DNA from: Primulina eburnea
Taxonomy: Eukaryota > Streptophyta > Magnoliopsida > Lamiales > Gesneriaceae
Assembly (NCBI RefSeq): GCF_022965805.1
Contig: NC_133115.1
Location: 37,129,321-37,193,320, forward strand
DNA length: 64,000 nucleotides
Reading direction: 5' to 3'
Shown: in pieces, positions 36,855 to 48,816 of the stretch
Position numbering within the stretch: position 1 is the stretch's first letter
Layout of the letters: each line of letters begins with the position of its first letter
The notes under the pieces: model-generated
The model's database searches: none
What the model saw: only the letters and a program-made list of their open reading frames with translations
What the model was told of the DNA's origin: nothing
Position numbers and translations under genes: made by a program

Positions 36855-38063
36855 AGACGAGGTGTTTCGACACGAAACACATGAAGATTTGTCTGGGTTT
36901 TTCAGCCAGACAACTATATCTCATAACATGGTTCAAAGAATCATGAGAGAAAATCCAAGTCTACAGAGATATCAAGGTTTCTCCGCAGGACAGGTAGAAA
37001 AGTTCTTAGGAAGTCTTGGCCTAAGAAACAGAAAGCATCATCTAATCTATAAAGTTTCTAGAAGGGAAATGGCAATCCCAATGGAACTTACAGGAAATAG
37101 AATGGAGATGCAGTTAATTCCTTCCGAAGAAATTAAGGAGGAATTACAAAAACTCAAGATAGAAGTAGCAAGGACTATGTCCTGGATTCATATCGGAGCA
37201 ATCCAAATTATGATAAAGGCTACTTTCAAAGAAGGGATAGATTCACCTATCGATATTGCTATTTGCGATAAAAGAATGGGGAATCTACAAGATTCAGTAC
37301 TGGGAACAATCTCAGGAAACCTCTGTGCAGGAAAAATTGTAGGGGTAATCTATCCAAGATAGCCTACAACCTGGCAGATCGAGATTTCAGCCGAGCCTTG
37401 ACATTGCATCAGAACTTCAAGGAAAAAAGGCTGATGAAAGAAGGTAATAGGCCATATTCTATTACCTATCAAATTTCATATGCTCTATCTAATACACATC
37501 ATTCTGAACTGTTTATTAGAAATGAGTTTATTGAAATCCCTGAGATATTTGGAAAAGTTGCTCAGGCAATTTATCCAGAAAGAGTCGAGTTTCCTTTAAT
37601 ACAGGAAACAGATATCCAGATCCAAGATAAACCGATTCTACAAAGGAATCAAAGTCTTAGATTGGAATCGAGAAGACTATCTTTTCAAGGAGATAGAATT
37701 ACAAGTTACAGGTGGGGAAAAACACCTGTCATAGAAACCCAACAGGAGCCAAAAAGTTTTTCTACAATAGGAAAACTTAGATGCCCAGAAGGTTGGAAGG
37801 AAATAGAAATAGTATTTGATATTACAAAACAAAGGAATCAATTTCCTTGTAATACCATATACTATTTGGAACAACCTACGATAGGAACTTACCAAGGACT
37901 GATTAATATCGGAGAATTGGAAGTCCATATCCAAGGGATTCCAGGGAAAGAATCAGATCGACTGATTCTTGGACTAGAGTTTCTCGAGGAACTTAAACCT
38001 TGGAAACGTCTAGAGTATGGAATGGAGTTTATGGCAGAAGATAAAATGTGGAAAATACAATGA
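36829..38063 (+). pseudogene. pararetrovirus movement protein (30K superfamily), frameshifted
   Basis: Movement proteins enlarge plasmodesmata for cell-to-cell spread. The core is seen in SWIHIGAIQIMIKATFKEGI followed by IDIAICDKRM and GTISGNLCAGK, and, after a frameshift between about 37340 and 37400, by YSITYQISYALSNTHHSELF. The order matches the 30K core of caulimovirid movement proteins. The C-terminal 130 residues are less clear, but include LILGLEFLEELKPW, which could be a protease-like or structural extension. The stop overlaps the polymerase ATG in ATGA at 38060-38063. Confidence 0.7.
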
Positions 38064-40084
38064 CCACAAGTCCATTCTCCATATACATTCCAGTAGGAAT
38101 GTTGTATGAATAATATAAGGCAGAATATTTTGTTGCTTATATTGATTCAGGTGCTGGAATATGTACAGCAAAACGAGGAGTTTTTCCAAATAATTTGGAA
38201 GAAGAGTTACCCAAGATTGCTGGAATAGATTTTTCCAGAAGAATCTTAATCTTAGGTAAAGGGATTAAGATGACTGAAATCATGATTGGCGGTGCTGGAC
38301 AAACACCTTGGTACAAGGTAAAGACACCACCAATTTATTTTCATGACACAGGAGCTGACATATTGTTAGGAAATAATTTCCTACAAATGTTCAAGTCCTA
38401 TACACAAGAAAATGAGACTAGAAGATTAGTGTACACAACACCATGTGCTCACAAAATCATAGTCCAGAGACTTAGGGAGGCATTTTACAGAAAATTGACA
38501 ATCCAGTTTCGCAGCAAGCGTGGTGATTCAGGAAAACTTCTGAACCCGAAAATGAAAGATTCAAGACGGTTTGGAGAAACAATGCTCCAGTTAAGAGCAG
38601 ATAAGGAACTCCAACCAGAAGATATAGAATGCCTTAAGATAACTCTACATACAAATGAAGTAGAGTTTGAATCTAAGGTATCACTGGAAGATGTCAAGAA
38701 AAGGATCAAAGAAAATTATAACGAAGATCCCTTGGCATGGTGGGACAGAAATCAACTCAGGGCCTGCCTTAAGATCAAGGAAGGCAAAGAGTATGAATTT
38801 GTCCGTTGTAAACCCATCCCAATGAACATCATTGATCAGAGGGATATGCAGATTATAATCAAGGAACATTTGGACCTTGGATTAATCAAAGCAGGTATGT
38901 CACCATATAGCAGTCCAGGTTTTCTGGTAAGAAATCATGGTGAGATTAAACGAGGAAAACCCAGATTGGTTATTAATTATCAAGAAATTAATAAGATTCT
39001 GGAGTTTGATGGGTATTTTATACCTAGTAGAGAACACTTGATTAGTTGCATTCGCAATGCCAAGATATTCTCTAAATTTGATTGCAAGTCTGGATTCTAT
39101 CAGATTCGGATGCAGGAAGAAAGCAAGAAATTCACAGCTTTCTCCTCACCTCAAGGACATTATATTTGGGAAGTATTACCAATGGGATTGGCTAACTCAC
39201 CCCAGATATTTCAAAGAAAGATGGATAATCTTTTCAAAGATTATTTCAAGTTTATGTTTGTGTACATCGACGATGTTTTAATAGCATCCAAAGATATGAA
39301 TGAACATGTTAAACATTTGGAAATTTTCTCTAATGTTTGCAAGAAAGAATGACTGGTTTTATCTGAAAAGAAAGCAGTCATTGCTACAAGAAAGATTGAA
39401 TTCCTCGGAATTGAAATCGATGAGTCAGGAAGAATTCTGCAAGAACACATAGTAGAACAGGTGCAGAATTTTCCAGACAATCTCAAAGACAAAAAGCAAC
39501 TTCAAAGTTTTTTAGGGGTTGTTAATTTTGCTGGGATGTTTATTAAAAACCTAGCAAAACACAGGAAGGTGTTCAGTCCATTATTGAAAAAAGATGCTAG
39601 ATTTATATGGACAGACGAACACACAAAAGGACTTATCCATTTAAAGAAGGTTTGCAAAAATCTTCCAAAGATGGCGATTCCTCAAGACGAGGATGATCTG
39701 GTATTATATACCGATGCCAGTGATCATTGGTGGGCTGCAGTATTAACAAAGCTCACACCAGATGGAGAACAACCATGCAGATATTGTAGTGGGTTATTCT
39801 CAGATGCAGAAGCCATAAGATGGCACATCAACGAAAAGAAATTTTATGCAGTAAAAAGGGCCTTTGAAAAATGGCCATTATTTCTACTTGCGAAGAAATT
39901 CACTTTGAAAGTTGATAACACACAAGTTAAAGCTTTTTTAAGGAATAGAATTGAGTCTAAACCCGAGAAGGCTAGATTACTACGATGGCAAGCTTTATGT
40001 CAAAATTATATTTTTGATATTATGATAATAAAATCTCATGAAAATATTCTTGCAGATTTTTTAACAAGAGATGGACAGCATTGA
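38060..40084 (+). pseudogene. pararetrovirus protease - reverse transcriptase - RNase H, two in-frame stops
   Basis: Aspartic protease active site YIDSGAGIC at about 38135-38160. RT with the fingers/palm blocks RLVINYQEINK and FSKFDCKSGFYQIRM, the LPMGLANSP block, and catalytic YIDDVL near 39265. RNase H has the LYTDASDHWWAAVL block near 39710-39750. TAA at 38111-38113 and TGA at 39350-39352 interrupt an otherwise single frame. There is no integrase, which separates it from gypsy elements. The stop at 40082-40084 overlaps the next ORF. Confidence 0.85.
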
Positions 40085-40259
40085 CATTGATGCTATTATC
40101 AAGATGCAGAGGCATTTGAGGGAACACCTTGAAATGCTTCAAACCGAGTTCAACAAGTTAGCTGTTAACGCAGAAGTTGCGGGAAGGCTACAACAAGCTG
40201 ATAAGAGAATTGTCTCTGATCGAATTACAGGATGTTTACAGGCATATACTCAGTTATGA
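40071..40259 (+). CDS. pararetrovirus short ORF between polymerase and transactivator
   Basis: A 62-codon frame overlapping the polymerase end by 14 bases, predicted mostly helical (MQRHLREHLEMLQTEFNKL). No assignment. The overlap suggests it is translated by restart after the polymerase frame. Confidence 0.4.
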   Translation: MDSIDIDAIIKMQRHLREHLEMLQTEFNKLAVNAEVAGRLQQADKRIVSDRITGCLQAYTQL

Positions 40260-40313
40260 TCTGTAACGCAAAGGCCTATCCTCCAGGGCATTGAGAGACC
40301 ACTGGTTTCTCAA

Positions 40314-41417
40314 ATGGAGAGTTTTCGAGTACAGGACTCTATACCTGTAGCGGGGGATTCAAATACCCCTTGCACAAGTGTTAAGTCGGGATCATCATCA
40401 GATGAGTCGGCCAAAACAAAAATTGAGACTCCTGATCCTTATCTTGAGTCTTCAAGTCAACCCTTCACCTCGGGGATTGAAGAGGGAGAGATTAACCTTA
40501 GGCCTCGTATTGACAAAGGCAAAACTAAGGTTGATACTAATGAAAGTGTAATTTCTCCATTTCAGGTTTATCAGCAGAATTGGGAGAAATTAAAAACACG
40601 AATTGGCATTAACCCAGCTACAAGCAGGGTTGACGTTTCAGGAAAATATCCAAGGGTATGGATGAAACAAAATTCATATCCAAAGGAAGTTAAAGCATGG
40701 TATGAATTTGGGGCTCTTGCCTCAGTTTATACTACATCACCCAGCTTTCCAGAAATTTCAGGTCTACCAAAATGGATCCAGGAAGCTGTTCACGAGACTT
40801 GGGCAAACAATGATTATTTGTCCAGGGGAGATGTTCTGGAGCTATACTTCTTTAGTACAGCACCAGAACCAGCAGGAAAAGGTTCTCACGAAGCCTTCCA
40901 TTTCATCAAGCTAAGGAGGCCAGATTTGAATGTCCAGAAATTTATCAAGGACCCTCCGACAGATGAAACACCCCTAGTATCTTCAATTACTGAAGATGAC
41001 ATTTCTACCAGAAGAGCTTGGGGTATTTGGGTCTGTCTCACTGAGATGGATAAAGTCAAGTTTCCGTTCAAATTCTACAATCATTCAGTGAACGGATCAT
41101 TCCTGTTAAATACCATGACAGGAAAAACTACAAGTTTTGCAGAAGATTTATTTGAGAAAAAGAGAAATCTTTTGTGGAACAGCAAGCTGCCGGCTAGTAA
41201 AGAGACTCGCCGAAAATTCTGTAACATGGCACACATAGGAAGATGGTCAGAAAACATCTGCCTGGAATGCCAGAACCAGAAGGAGCCAGAATTCGGTAAA
41301 GGATTCAAGCCGAGATCTGATCGGAAAAAATTTACCGATACAAGCACAAGTGGGGAAGGACCACATGCACATTTTCCTCGAGGATACAAAAAACCGAAGA
41401 TTCCTCGACAAAATTAA
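40314..41417 (+). CDS. pararetrovirus transactivator/inclusion-body-like protein (divergent)
   Basis: An open 367-codon frame at the position of caulimovirid ORF VI. The Ser/Glu-rich N-terminus is followed by a globular region (about residues 80-330) with RAWGIWVCLTEMDKVKFPF and a Cys-containing block (FCNMAHIGRWSENICLEC), then a basic tail. In caulimovirids this protein forms inclusion bodies and lets ribosomes restart on the polycistronic RNA. Function is inferred from position, size and the overlapping ORFs upstream; sequence similarity to known transactivators is not obvious to me. Confidence 0.5.
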   Translation: MESFRVQDSIPVAGDSNTPCTSVKSGSSSDESAKTKIETPDPYLESSSQPFTSGIEEGEINLRPRIDKGKTKVDTNESVISPFQVYQQNWEKLKTRIGINPATSRVDVSGKYPRVWMKQNSYPKEVKAWYEFGALASVYTTSPSFPEISGLPKWIQEAVHETWANNDYLSRGDVLELYFFSTAPEPAGKGSHEAFHFIKLRRPDLNVQKFIKDPPTDETPLVSSITEDDISTRRAWGIWVCLTEMDKVKFPFKFYNHSVNGSFLLNTMTGKTTSFAEDLFEKKRNLLWNSKLPASKETRRKFCNMAHIGRWSENICLECQNQKEPEFGKGFKPRSDRKKFTDTSTSGEGPHAHFPRGYKKPKIPRQN

Positions 41418-42380
41418 AGGGGACATGTGACCCTCCATTACAAAAGCAGGACCACTACCATGTGAGTGGTAGAAACAAGACAACCACTAATTAGTGGTAA
41501 AGGACAAATAGACCACCAATAACAAATGGTGGATGACTCAGCAAGCATTGGATACCAATCTAAAAGAAATCCAATGAATAAAAGTAAATTAACTGGTCCC
41601 GAAAATTCATCCATAAATAAGGACAGAAAGGAAACCAGTTAACACACCAGAATCAAAACTTAAAAATGTATCGTGTATATTTGAAAGTTTTGAAAAGAAG
41701 GATAACATACAAGAGGAAAGAGGCAGAAGCTCTGAAATGGTTAGTAAATCATTTCAAAGAGTATAAAAAAGATGAAATTACTGCCGATATCCTGGAAACT
41801 CATCGTCAATGGTATCTAAGAGAGATAAAGGAGGATTAGAAGTTGATGTCAAGATTAATAATCTAGACAGAGACCCCTCAACCACCAAATGGTCCCCAAT
41901 GCAAGCTGTAAAGGCTTATGAAGATTTGAAATCCGAAGTTCAAATCCGAAGGAGCCTTCTATAAATAAGGCAGGAAGAAGGAAGTGAAGATCATCAAATA
42001 TTTTCTCCATTTCTTTCATACAAGGTTGTAATATTTTCTTTTCAAGTTTTATGAGTGTTAAGAGTTCAGCTACGATAAGTAGCTAAACAAGTTTCTCCTC
42101 CTCTACAGGAGGTTACTATGTAATAAATAAATGTTTGTGTTTGAATAAAAGAGATCTTTGCTCTAGCCCCTCTCATGTATTATTTTCAAAAATTTTATTT
42201 TATACTGTACACTCTAAGGTAGGAAACGAATTAGAGTTGTGCCGAGTGCTGCTGAAGGAATCTGCGTCTGTAACCATCGGTTGCGATCGTGTGGTTGAAC
42301 TGTGAGGAGCAGTTCGTAAAATACGGTGGATATAACCCGGCGGTACTCCGGTCAAAAAGGTATAAGATTTAATTTTATTT
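41418..42380 (+). promoter_or_regulatory. pararetrovirus large intergenic region: promoter, poly-A signal, leader
   Basis: A TATA box (CTATAAATAAGG, 41959-41970) is followed by a purine-rich segment and AATAAA signals at 42122-42127 and 42144-42149, about 155-190 bp past the TATA. A poly-A signal this close downstream of the start is the caulimovirid arrangement: it is skipped on the first pass and used on the second, giving a terminally redundant RNA. The rest would be the RNA leader. Confidence 0.65.
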
Positions 42381-42530
42381 TACGGAAGCATGATGGGCCA
42401 TTATTTGAAAATAAAATCAATTATTTAAAATTAAGGCTTGAGGGGTATTTTGGGAAATGAGATATCAAAACCAAATTTGATAAAAATTGGGTACTGAATC
42501 CCAAGTTACCCTTATACAATTTACAAGATT
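42381..42530 (+). repeat. right inverted arm flanking the pararetrovirus
   Basis: Imperfect inverted copy of 34314-34478 (see that entry). It begins TTTTACGGAAGCATG and ends about TACAATTTACAAG. If the viral circle was opened between the arms, both belong to the leader hairpin. Confidence 0.6.
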
Positions 42531-45380
42531 ATGCTCGCATGATTGATTGATGGATTGATGTCACACTTCAATAAACATGATATCATTATTGCATTTTATT
42601 TTATCTGGACATACATCCTGCAAATATATATATCGGAAGGTGAAGCATGCATATATATGATTGATTCGGTTACATATTTGATCAGGAAAAAAAAGGGTCT
42701 AGAAAGATAGAAATTTAAATTTACATCCATTTTTAATTTATATGCATGCTAAATATTGCATTATCAACAACAATTGAATATACTATTACAGCGTATAAAG
42801 GACATACAACTATATATTTATATGTTGAGATAAGTTTTGATTACATTAAATACTTTGAAACCTAAACCTCCGATCCTGATGATGCATGCATGTCCCATAT
42901 TTATTCAATAAATAAATCATCGATCGCCTTTCTTAGCCGGCGCACTGAGCCAAATCAGTGCTTTAAAACAATATTATTACTATTAATTCTTTTATATATA
43001 TATTGTTTGAAGAAAGTAAAATGATCGATATTGTTCTGGAATAAATTAAAATTTAAAAATACGGGTGAAAGTTTTTCTCTAAAGTATAAAGATGTAGGGG
43101 TGAAGGTGATTGATCTTTTCGTGTTAGATTTTGTATTTAACTTTGTTTTTTTTTTAATTAAATATACATGTATAAAAGAAAACATGCGTAGTTAAGTGGG
43201 AAGAAATTGATTTGTTTTAAAAAGAAGGTTTGATTAGTACATAATTCCCGCATTTAATAATATGATATTATAATATGCGTGAACTTGTAGTAATTTAACA
43301 AGTGTCATTTATATGATATCGGAGGCAATGGCATCTCATTTTTGGCAATTTAATTTCGATGCATGCCATGTTTATCTTTTCAGACTATCATTTTATTTTT
43401 GTGATAATTTGATTAAAAAAGAAAAAGAAAAAGAAAAAGAAAAGAAAAGAAGAAGAATATATTGTTTGTTAATGACTTGTATGGAATAGAACGAGATGTA
43501 CTTAATTTGACTAAAATAAATGGATTAATTAATATGCATAGTTTGTGTTATATAATCCAATGCATCGATCCAAATGAATGCCTCAAAAGGCTTGACAATC
43601 ACACTCCCCAGTTAATAATTCCGCTCTAATCTAAGAAACTTAATTGGCACTATAAAGACATCTCATCTTATTTGTAAGAAAATAATTTAATTTTTTTTTT
43701 TAAAAAAAACCTCTTTTGCCATGGTTTGATAATCAAGGTCGACAGCCAACCACCATAGCTACAATTTTGTATCACTCAATGAAAAAGTGTTTCCCACCAC
43801 ATATTTGATATCCCTTGGCACAAAAGAATCCAAAGAGGAAACAAAGGTAATTGACTTTTGGATTTTACTCACTAGGTTGACATTTTGAATAAAAGGCTTC
43901 TTTTCATGTTTTGAAAGCATCCTAAGCTTATATTTATATATTTCAAAGTTTCTTCAAACTTTTGTAAAAAAAATAATTAATTATCATCATTTACAGTAGT
44001 CAAAATCACCTGTATATATATTATTAATATTACTTAGATATTTATAATGAAACGGAAAACAATATAGAAAATATCGTTTAATATTTCCAGAAATACAACA
44101 TATGTGATTATAATAAATACACACAAAGACAATTGTGGTGTCCCCCTAGCAATCAGGGTTAATGATGTGCATGTGAGACCTAACCCTTGTATTTTCTTTA
44201 ATTATGGGGCAGGCAGGCAGGCCCACTTGCAAAATCAAACTTTCCAGGCCCAGCCTGGGCCCATTTGACCATGCACCAAAAGTGTGTGTGGCATGCCTCT
44301 GCTTCCATTTTACATCTCTCTCTCTCTCTCTCTCTTTTTTAGACATATTCATGACATGGATGGTGGACGTGGGGCCCAAGGTTGACCTAGTTAGTCTTTA
44401 AATTTTCTAAAACTTCTAGATTTATTACCAAATAGCGTCGAATGACCAAAAGACAGATCCGTGTGGTTGACATTAAGGGGCTGTTTGTTACATTGAGATT
44501 AATTACAAAGAGGGTTGCATGACCGCCACCATGAATGAATATATATATATATATATATATATCTTTCTTCAATTTGTATATAATTAGTTTAGAGGAGTCA
44601 TCTATACACAAAGACAAATATCTGAGTTAATATTGTTATCTTCTAGTTGTTAAATATTTTTATTCATGGCATATTAGGAGTGAATTTATCCACTCAGCAC
44701 ATAACACGTGTGTAGAATAAATGAATCATGACATCTCATTCAACCATGATGTTTGGATGAATTATCACGACTCATCATTCAACATACGTGTCATGTATTG
44801 AGTGAATGTGAACATCATCTATATGAATTGAACTTTTTTCTATTTTTCCCATCAATGCGTGATAATCAACTGTTTGCCACTGGGTAATGGGACATGTTAT
44901 TTTATTTTAAAAAGATTATTTTATTTAATCCTTATTATGATTCTTCGCCAGGTAAACTGCAAAAGGGTTTCTTTCAAACAGACAATAGGCAAAACGGAAA
45001 TGAATGGTGTGAAAAAACTTTGTGAATTCAGATAATATATTTTAAAGTAAAAGCAGATATTGTTTTCGTTGAAATAGCTAGCTAGGGGTGAAAAGATTTG
45101 TTTGATTAAAGGATAATTAGCGTATGATGGTTGTTCCTTACATAAGACATGGTTGGACTGGGCATCATTGTACCTGAAGCCCACTCTAATTTGTAAATGG
45201 GCTTCCAAGAAGATGGACTCTCGCCAAATCGTCCATATTTATTTACAAAAATGAATTTGATCACAAGTATAAAGAGTAGAGAGTTTAATAATCAGAAAAA
45301 ACTATCAAATAAATCTGATAGAATTGTTTAGCATAAAAATATTAAGATTGTGTGTATTAGATTTAAGTGTTTTGTGTAGG
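42531..45380. other. intergenic AT-rich sequence with microsatellites
   Basis: No gene seen. Microsatellites: GAAAAA-type purine run at about 43418-43450, CT repeat at about 44316-44337, and TA repeat at about 44538-44562. Short frames here show no domain. Confidence 0.45.
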
Positions 45381-46150
45381 TGTTGTAACACCTATTCACA
45401 ACATGCAGCGGAATATATTAATTAAACACATCAATAAACTTTAATGAATAAAATAATACACAGAATAAATACTTGTTTGGTGGCTCAGGACAAAACGATT
45501 CACTAGAAAAAATGAGGGAGCAAAACATATATTTCAAATCGTATAATCGAAACTACGGATGCAACAAACGCGGAGTCGAATTTCTCGAATAAACAACATA
45601 GTAATCAAAACAGTGATTAGGTTTAGGTATTGCGATTGAATGTTATCAACACTTTGTGGTAACACTTCAATACGCCTTGGCTTCAGTTATTTATTAATTC
45701 AATTTGTCTCTCTATTAATTCACTTACGCAATTCTTTGCTCTTCCTGCAACGTTTCACTGCTCTTCTTCTATTCCAAAAATCACACGCATGCAGCAACAA
45801 TAATATCTTATTTATAGATTTCTTTTATTATAGAGTTTATTCTTTGTATAGAGTATTACAGAAATATGGAAACAAGAATTTCGTTAGGAAATAAACTCTT
45901 TTAAACAATAGTATAATATCTAAATGTCTTATTATAAATATCGATATTTTAAAAAATATTATCGTATATATCCATATTCTAGATTAATATCATAATATTA
46001 TCAAGAATGAAAAATTAATTAAGGAATAAAATATTCTTTTTGATCTACACTTTTCCAAAAATGATATTTTTTTTCCTTTAATGTATTATCGACGCATGTA
46101 TGAAGTTCCCTACGTTAGATAGTTATCTCCCCTCAAATTCGAACATGTTA
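45381..46150 (-). repeat. copia-type LTR (solo or orphan), approximate upper bound
   Basis: On the minus strand the 3' end reads ..CCACCAAACAAGTATTTATTCTG.. then ATTCCGCTGCATGTTG and GTGTTACAACA, typical of copia LTR ends; a TATA-like CTATAAATAAG lies upstream near 45820. The LTR at the window end (63300-64000) has the same phrases. No primer-binding site follows and no coding region adjoins, so it looks like a solo LTR. Upper boundary estimated. Confidence 0.5.
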
Positions 46151-48098
46151 GTATAGTGTTGTCAAATAGATGTTAGAACACGTAAACCAAAATACTCAGA
46201 AATTTCATTAACACAACAAGATAACCAAGCAAACAAAACTGGAAACTCAGAGATAAAAAAATCAAAGACAAACCAAACTACGAAGTATCTTCAACAATAT
46301 CTTCATCATGATCATCGCCAAGATCAACAATAGACTCATCCATTTTTGCATTTGTTGCACCTTCTACTCATTTTTTCGTTCAACAAATGAATGAGATTGT
46401 ATATTGATTACATATAATTAAACAATATTACAATCAAGAACAATTACCCATTTAAAAGGACGTATGATCTTTGTGATCAATTCAAATGAGTTACAATCTT
46501 TTCCAAGCTCGACTTGATGTCAGACTATCATGAACTGAAGCTCAAAGTATAAGACATTTTGAAAAAAAAACATTCATGACAAGATACAGATACTACGAGT
46601 TCATGGTAATGTCATTTGGATAGACAAATGCTCCATCAACATTCATGGATCTCATGAATAAAGTGTTTCTTGATAAATTTTTGTTGATTTTCAGACACTC
46701 AGATACAATGAACTGTATGTCAAGTTCAAGAAATATGAATTTTGGCTAAAAATATGACTTTATTGGGTTATATTATTTCATAAGCGGGAATATCGGTGGA
46801 TCCAAAGAAAGTGAAAACAATCATAAAGTGGCCAAGGCATAAGAATTTGACCAAAATTCAAAGTTTCTTAGGTCTGACAGACCACTATCGAGAAATTCGT
46901 TGAAGAATTTTCCTCTAGTCACAAAACTCATTCAAAAGAACTTCAAATACAGCTCGAGTGAAGTGTGTGAGAAAAGTTTCGAAACCCTAAAGAAGAAAGT
47001 TGCTTCTACGTTGGTGTTAGTATTACCAACCGAAAACTAGGATTTCACAATCTATAGTGATGCATCAAAGCGAGTCTCAGATGTGTACTCATGCAAGATG
47101 GAATGATGATTTAATACGCGTCAAGGCAGTTAAATCCGTATGATCAAAATTATCCTACATACGATAGCAAGCTAGAAGCAGTGGTTTTTGCCTTAAAAAT
47201 CTAGAGACACTATCTTTATGGAGCAAAGTGTAAAATTTTCACCGACCACCAAAGTCTCAAGTACTTGTTCACTAATGAAGAATTAAACATGAGGTAAAGG
47301 CGGTTGATTGAATCTTGAAAGACTATGACTTGACAATAAGCTACCATTTGTGTAAGACAAACAAGATAGTTGATGTTTTTATTCAGAAGACTATGGGTAA
47401 AATCACTCTAGATACACTCTCGGCTGAACCATGTCTTCGGGAGACAATCAAGCTGAATCAAAATGATCCTGCAATAGAAAAATTCAAAAAACCATCCAAA
47501 GAGGGAGAGGCAACATATTTTCAAGTAGACAAAGATGAAGTTATGTGGATGAAAGAATGACTATGTGTGTCAGATATCGATAATATTCAACAAGAAGTCA
47601 TGGTAGAAGTGTGCCAATAGGTCATCCACTTACACGCACACATTAAGTAATTCTGGACTTTTCCTACATAAGGTTAATCAATTATTAGTGCCAAAACTTC
47701 TAAATTCTAATATTTTGCTTAGCATAAGAAATCTCTACAATTAGTTTTAGGACCATTTCAGATATTCCGCAAACATTAGTCATTTCATGCCTTGACCCAA
47801 GACCAGAATGATTCAAATATTAAGATTTGATAACTAAATCTAAGAAACTACAAATTCTCCACCACTTAGTCATATTTTATTTGAAATGTCCGAAAGTTTA
47901 ACTAAAATTTCAAAAATACATTTCCACATAATACAACACCTTTATTACCAAAATTAGTTAACCGTAGACAAATCAAATTCACTAAGTTGCAACAATTACT
48001 ATACTGTATTTAATTACTAATAATTAGTTATTCAAAATTAATCTCAATTATTTCTCAGTACACTAACGTAGAATTTATTCCTTCTTTTCCAACTTTTA

Positions 48099-48343
48099 GG
48101 GTGTGTTTGGTTGAGTGGATTAAATAAGGATAGATTACTAGTCCAATATTTATCGTTAAAATTTTAAGTTGTTTTAATAATCATTTTGACCCGGTTTAAG
48201 ATCCAATTTTATTAATCAAATAGTTATCCATAAAATTGAATCTTAAACCGGGTCAAAATGATTATTAAAACAACTTAAAATTTTAACGATAAATATTGGA
48301 CTATTAATCTATCCTTATTTAATCCACTCAACCAAACACACCC
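48099..48343. mobile_element. palindromic MITE (PIF/Harbinger- or Tourist-like ends)
   Basis: GGGTGTGTTTGGTTGAGTGG at one end is mirrored by CCACTCAACCAAACACACCC at the other. The two arms of about 113 bp are nearly perfect inverted copies around a loop near 48214-48229. It sits between TTA and TAG, so the duplication is short or decayed. No coding capacity; transcripts would fold into a long hairpin. Confidence 0.85.
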
Positions 48344-48758
48344 TAGGATACTGTTATGACGGTAATTGGGCCTTTCAAGGACTCTGAAGATCCCATTTTA
48401 GTATTCATATAACATCATCAAACTTTGTCTAAACTCTTACGGAACAAATTTTGGAAAATGTAAGACCAACATGTAGCAAATTTTCTTTTTAACCTTGAAG
48501 TAAGTTCAATCACCATATGGTATCCCATGTTAAAAATAATGATAAATCTCAACTACACCTAATTCAATATCCCCTATAAAAAAATTTCTTGAATCAGCAA
48601 GTCCGAAAACAAAACACCAAAACCAAATATGAATATCTGAAAATAATAGGAATCAAATGAGATCAATGGAAGATGAGTGAATTTGGAAGATGACACTAAT
48701 TAGGGTTTTGGTGAGATCCTTGTTTTTTTAAAGAAAGTTTTCCTACATGTATATACAT

Positions 48759-48816
48759 ATACACATGCATCAAAACATTTTTTTCGTATACACATGCATC
48801 AAAACATTTTTTGCGT
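48759..48816 (+). repeat. 29-bp tandem duplication
   Basis: Two consecutive units of ATACACATGCATCAAAACAT followed by a T run and CGT/GCGT. Confidence 0.7.

Larger units (their letters stand above)
34479..42380 (+). mobile_element. endogenous pararetrovirus (Caulimoviridae), nearly complete single copy
   Basis: Caulimovirids replicate through a terminally redundant RNA primed by initiator tRNA-Met. In order: primer-binding site, three small ORFs, coat protein with CCHC knuckle, 30K-type movement protein, aspartic protease - RT - RNase H, a short ORF, a transactivator-like ORF, then a promoter with TATA (41960) and an AATAAA signal about 155 bp further on. Length of about 8 kb fits the family. 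Breaks: in-frame stops in coat and polymerase and a frameshift in the movement gene, so this copy is defective. There are no LTRs and no integrase. The coat-before-movement order recalls Cavemovirus/Solendovirus rather than Petuvirus or Badnavirus; a tree is needed to place it. Confidence 0.85.

Noticed and set aside
34479..42380. The viral block as a Ty3/gypsy element
   Set aside because: Although the RT and protease are gypsy-like, there is no integrase and no LTR, while a movement protein and a poly-A signal just after the promoter are present, as in caulimovirids.
43418..43450. CRISPR-like spacing of GAAAAA units
   Set aside because: It is a simple purine microsatellite in a plant genome.
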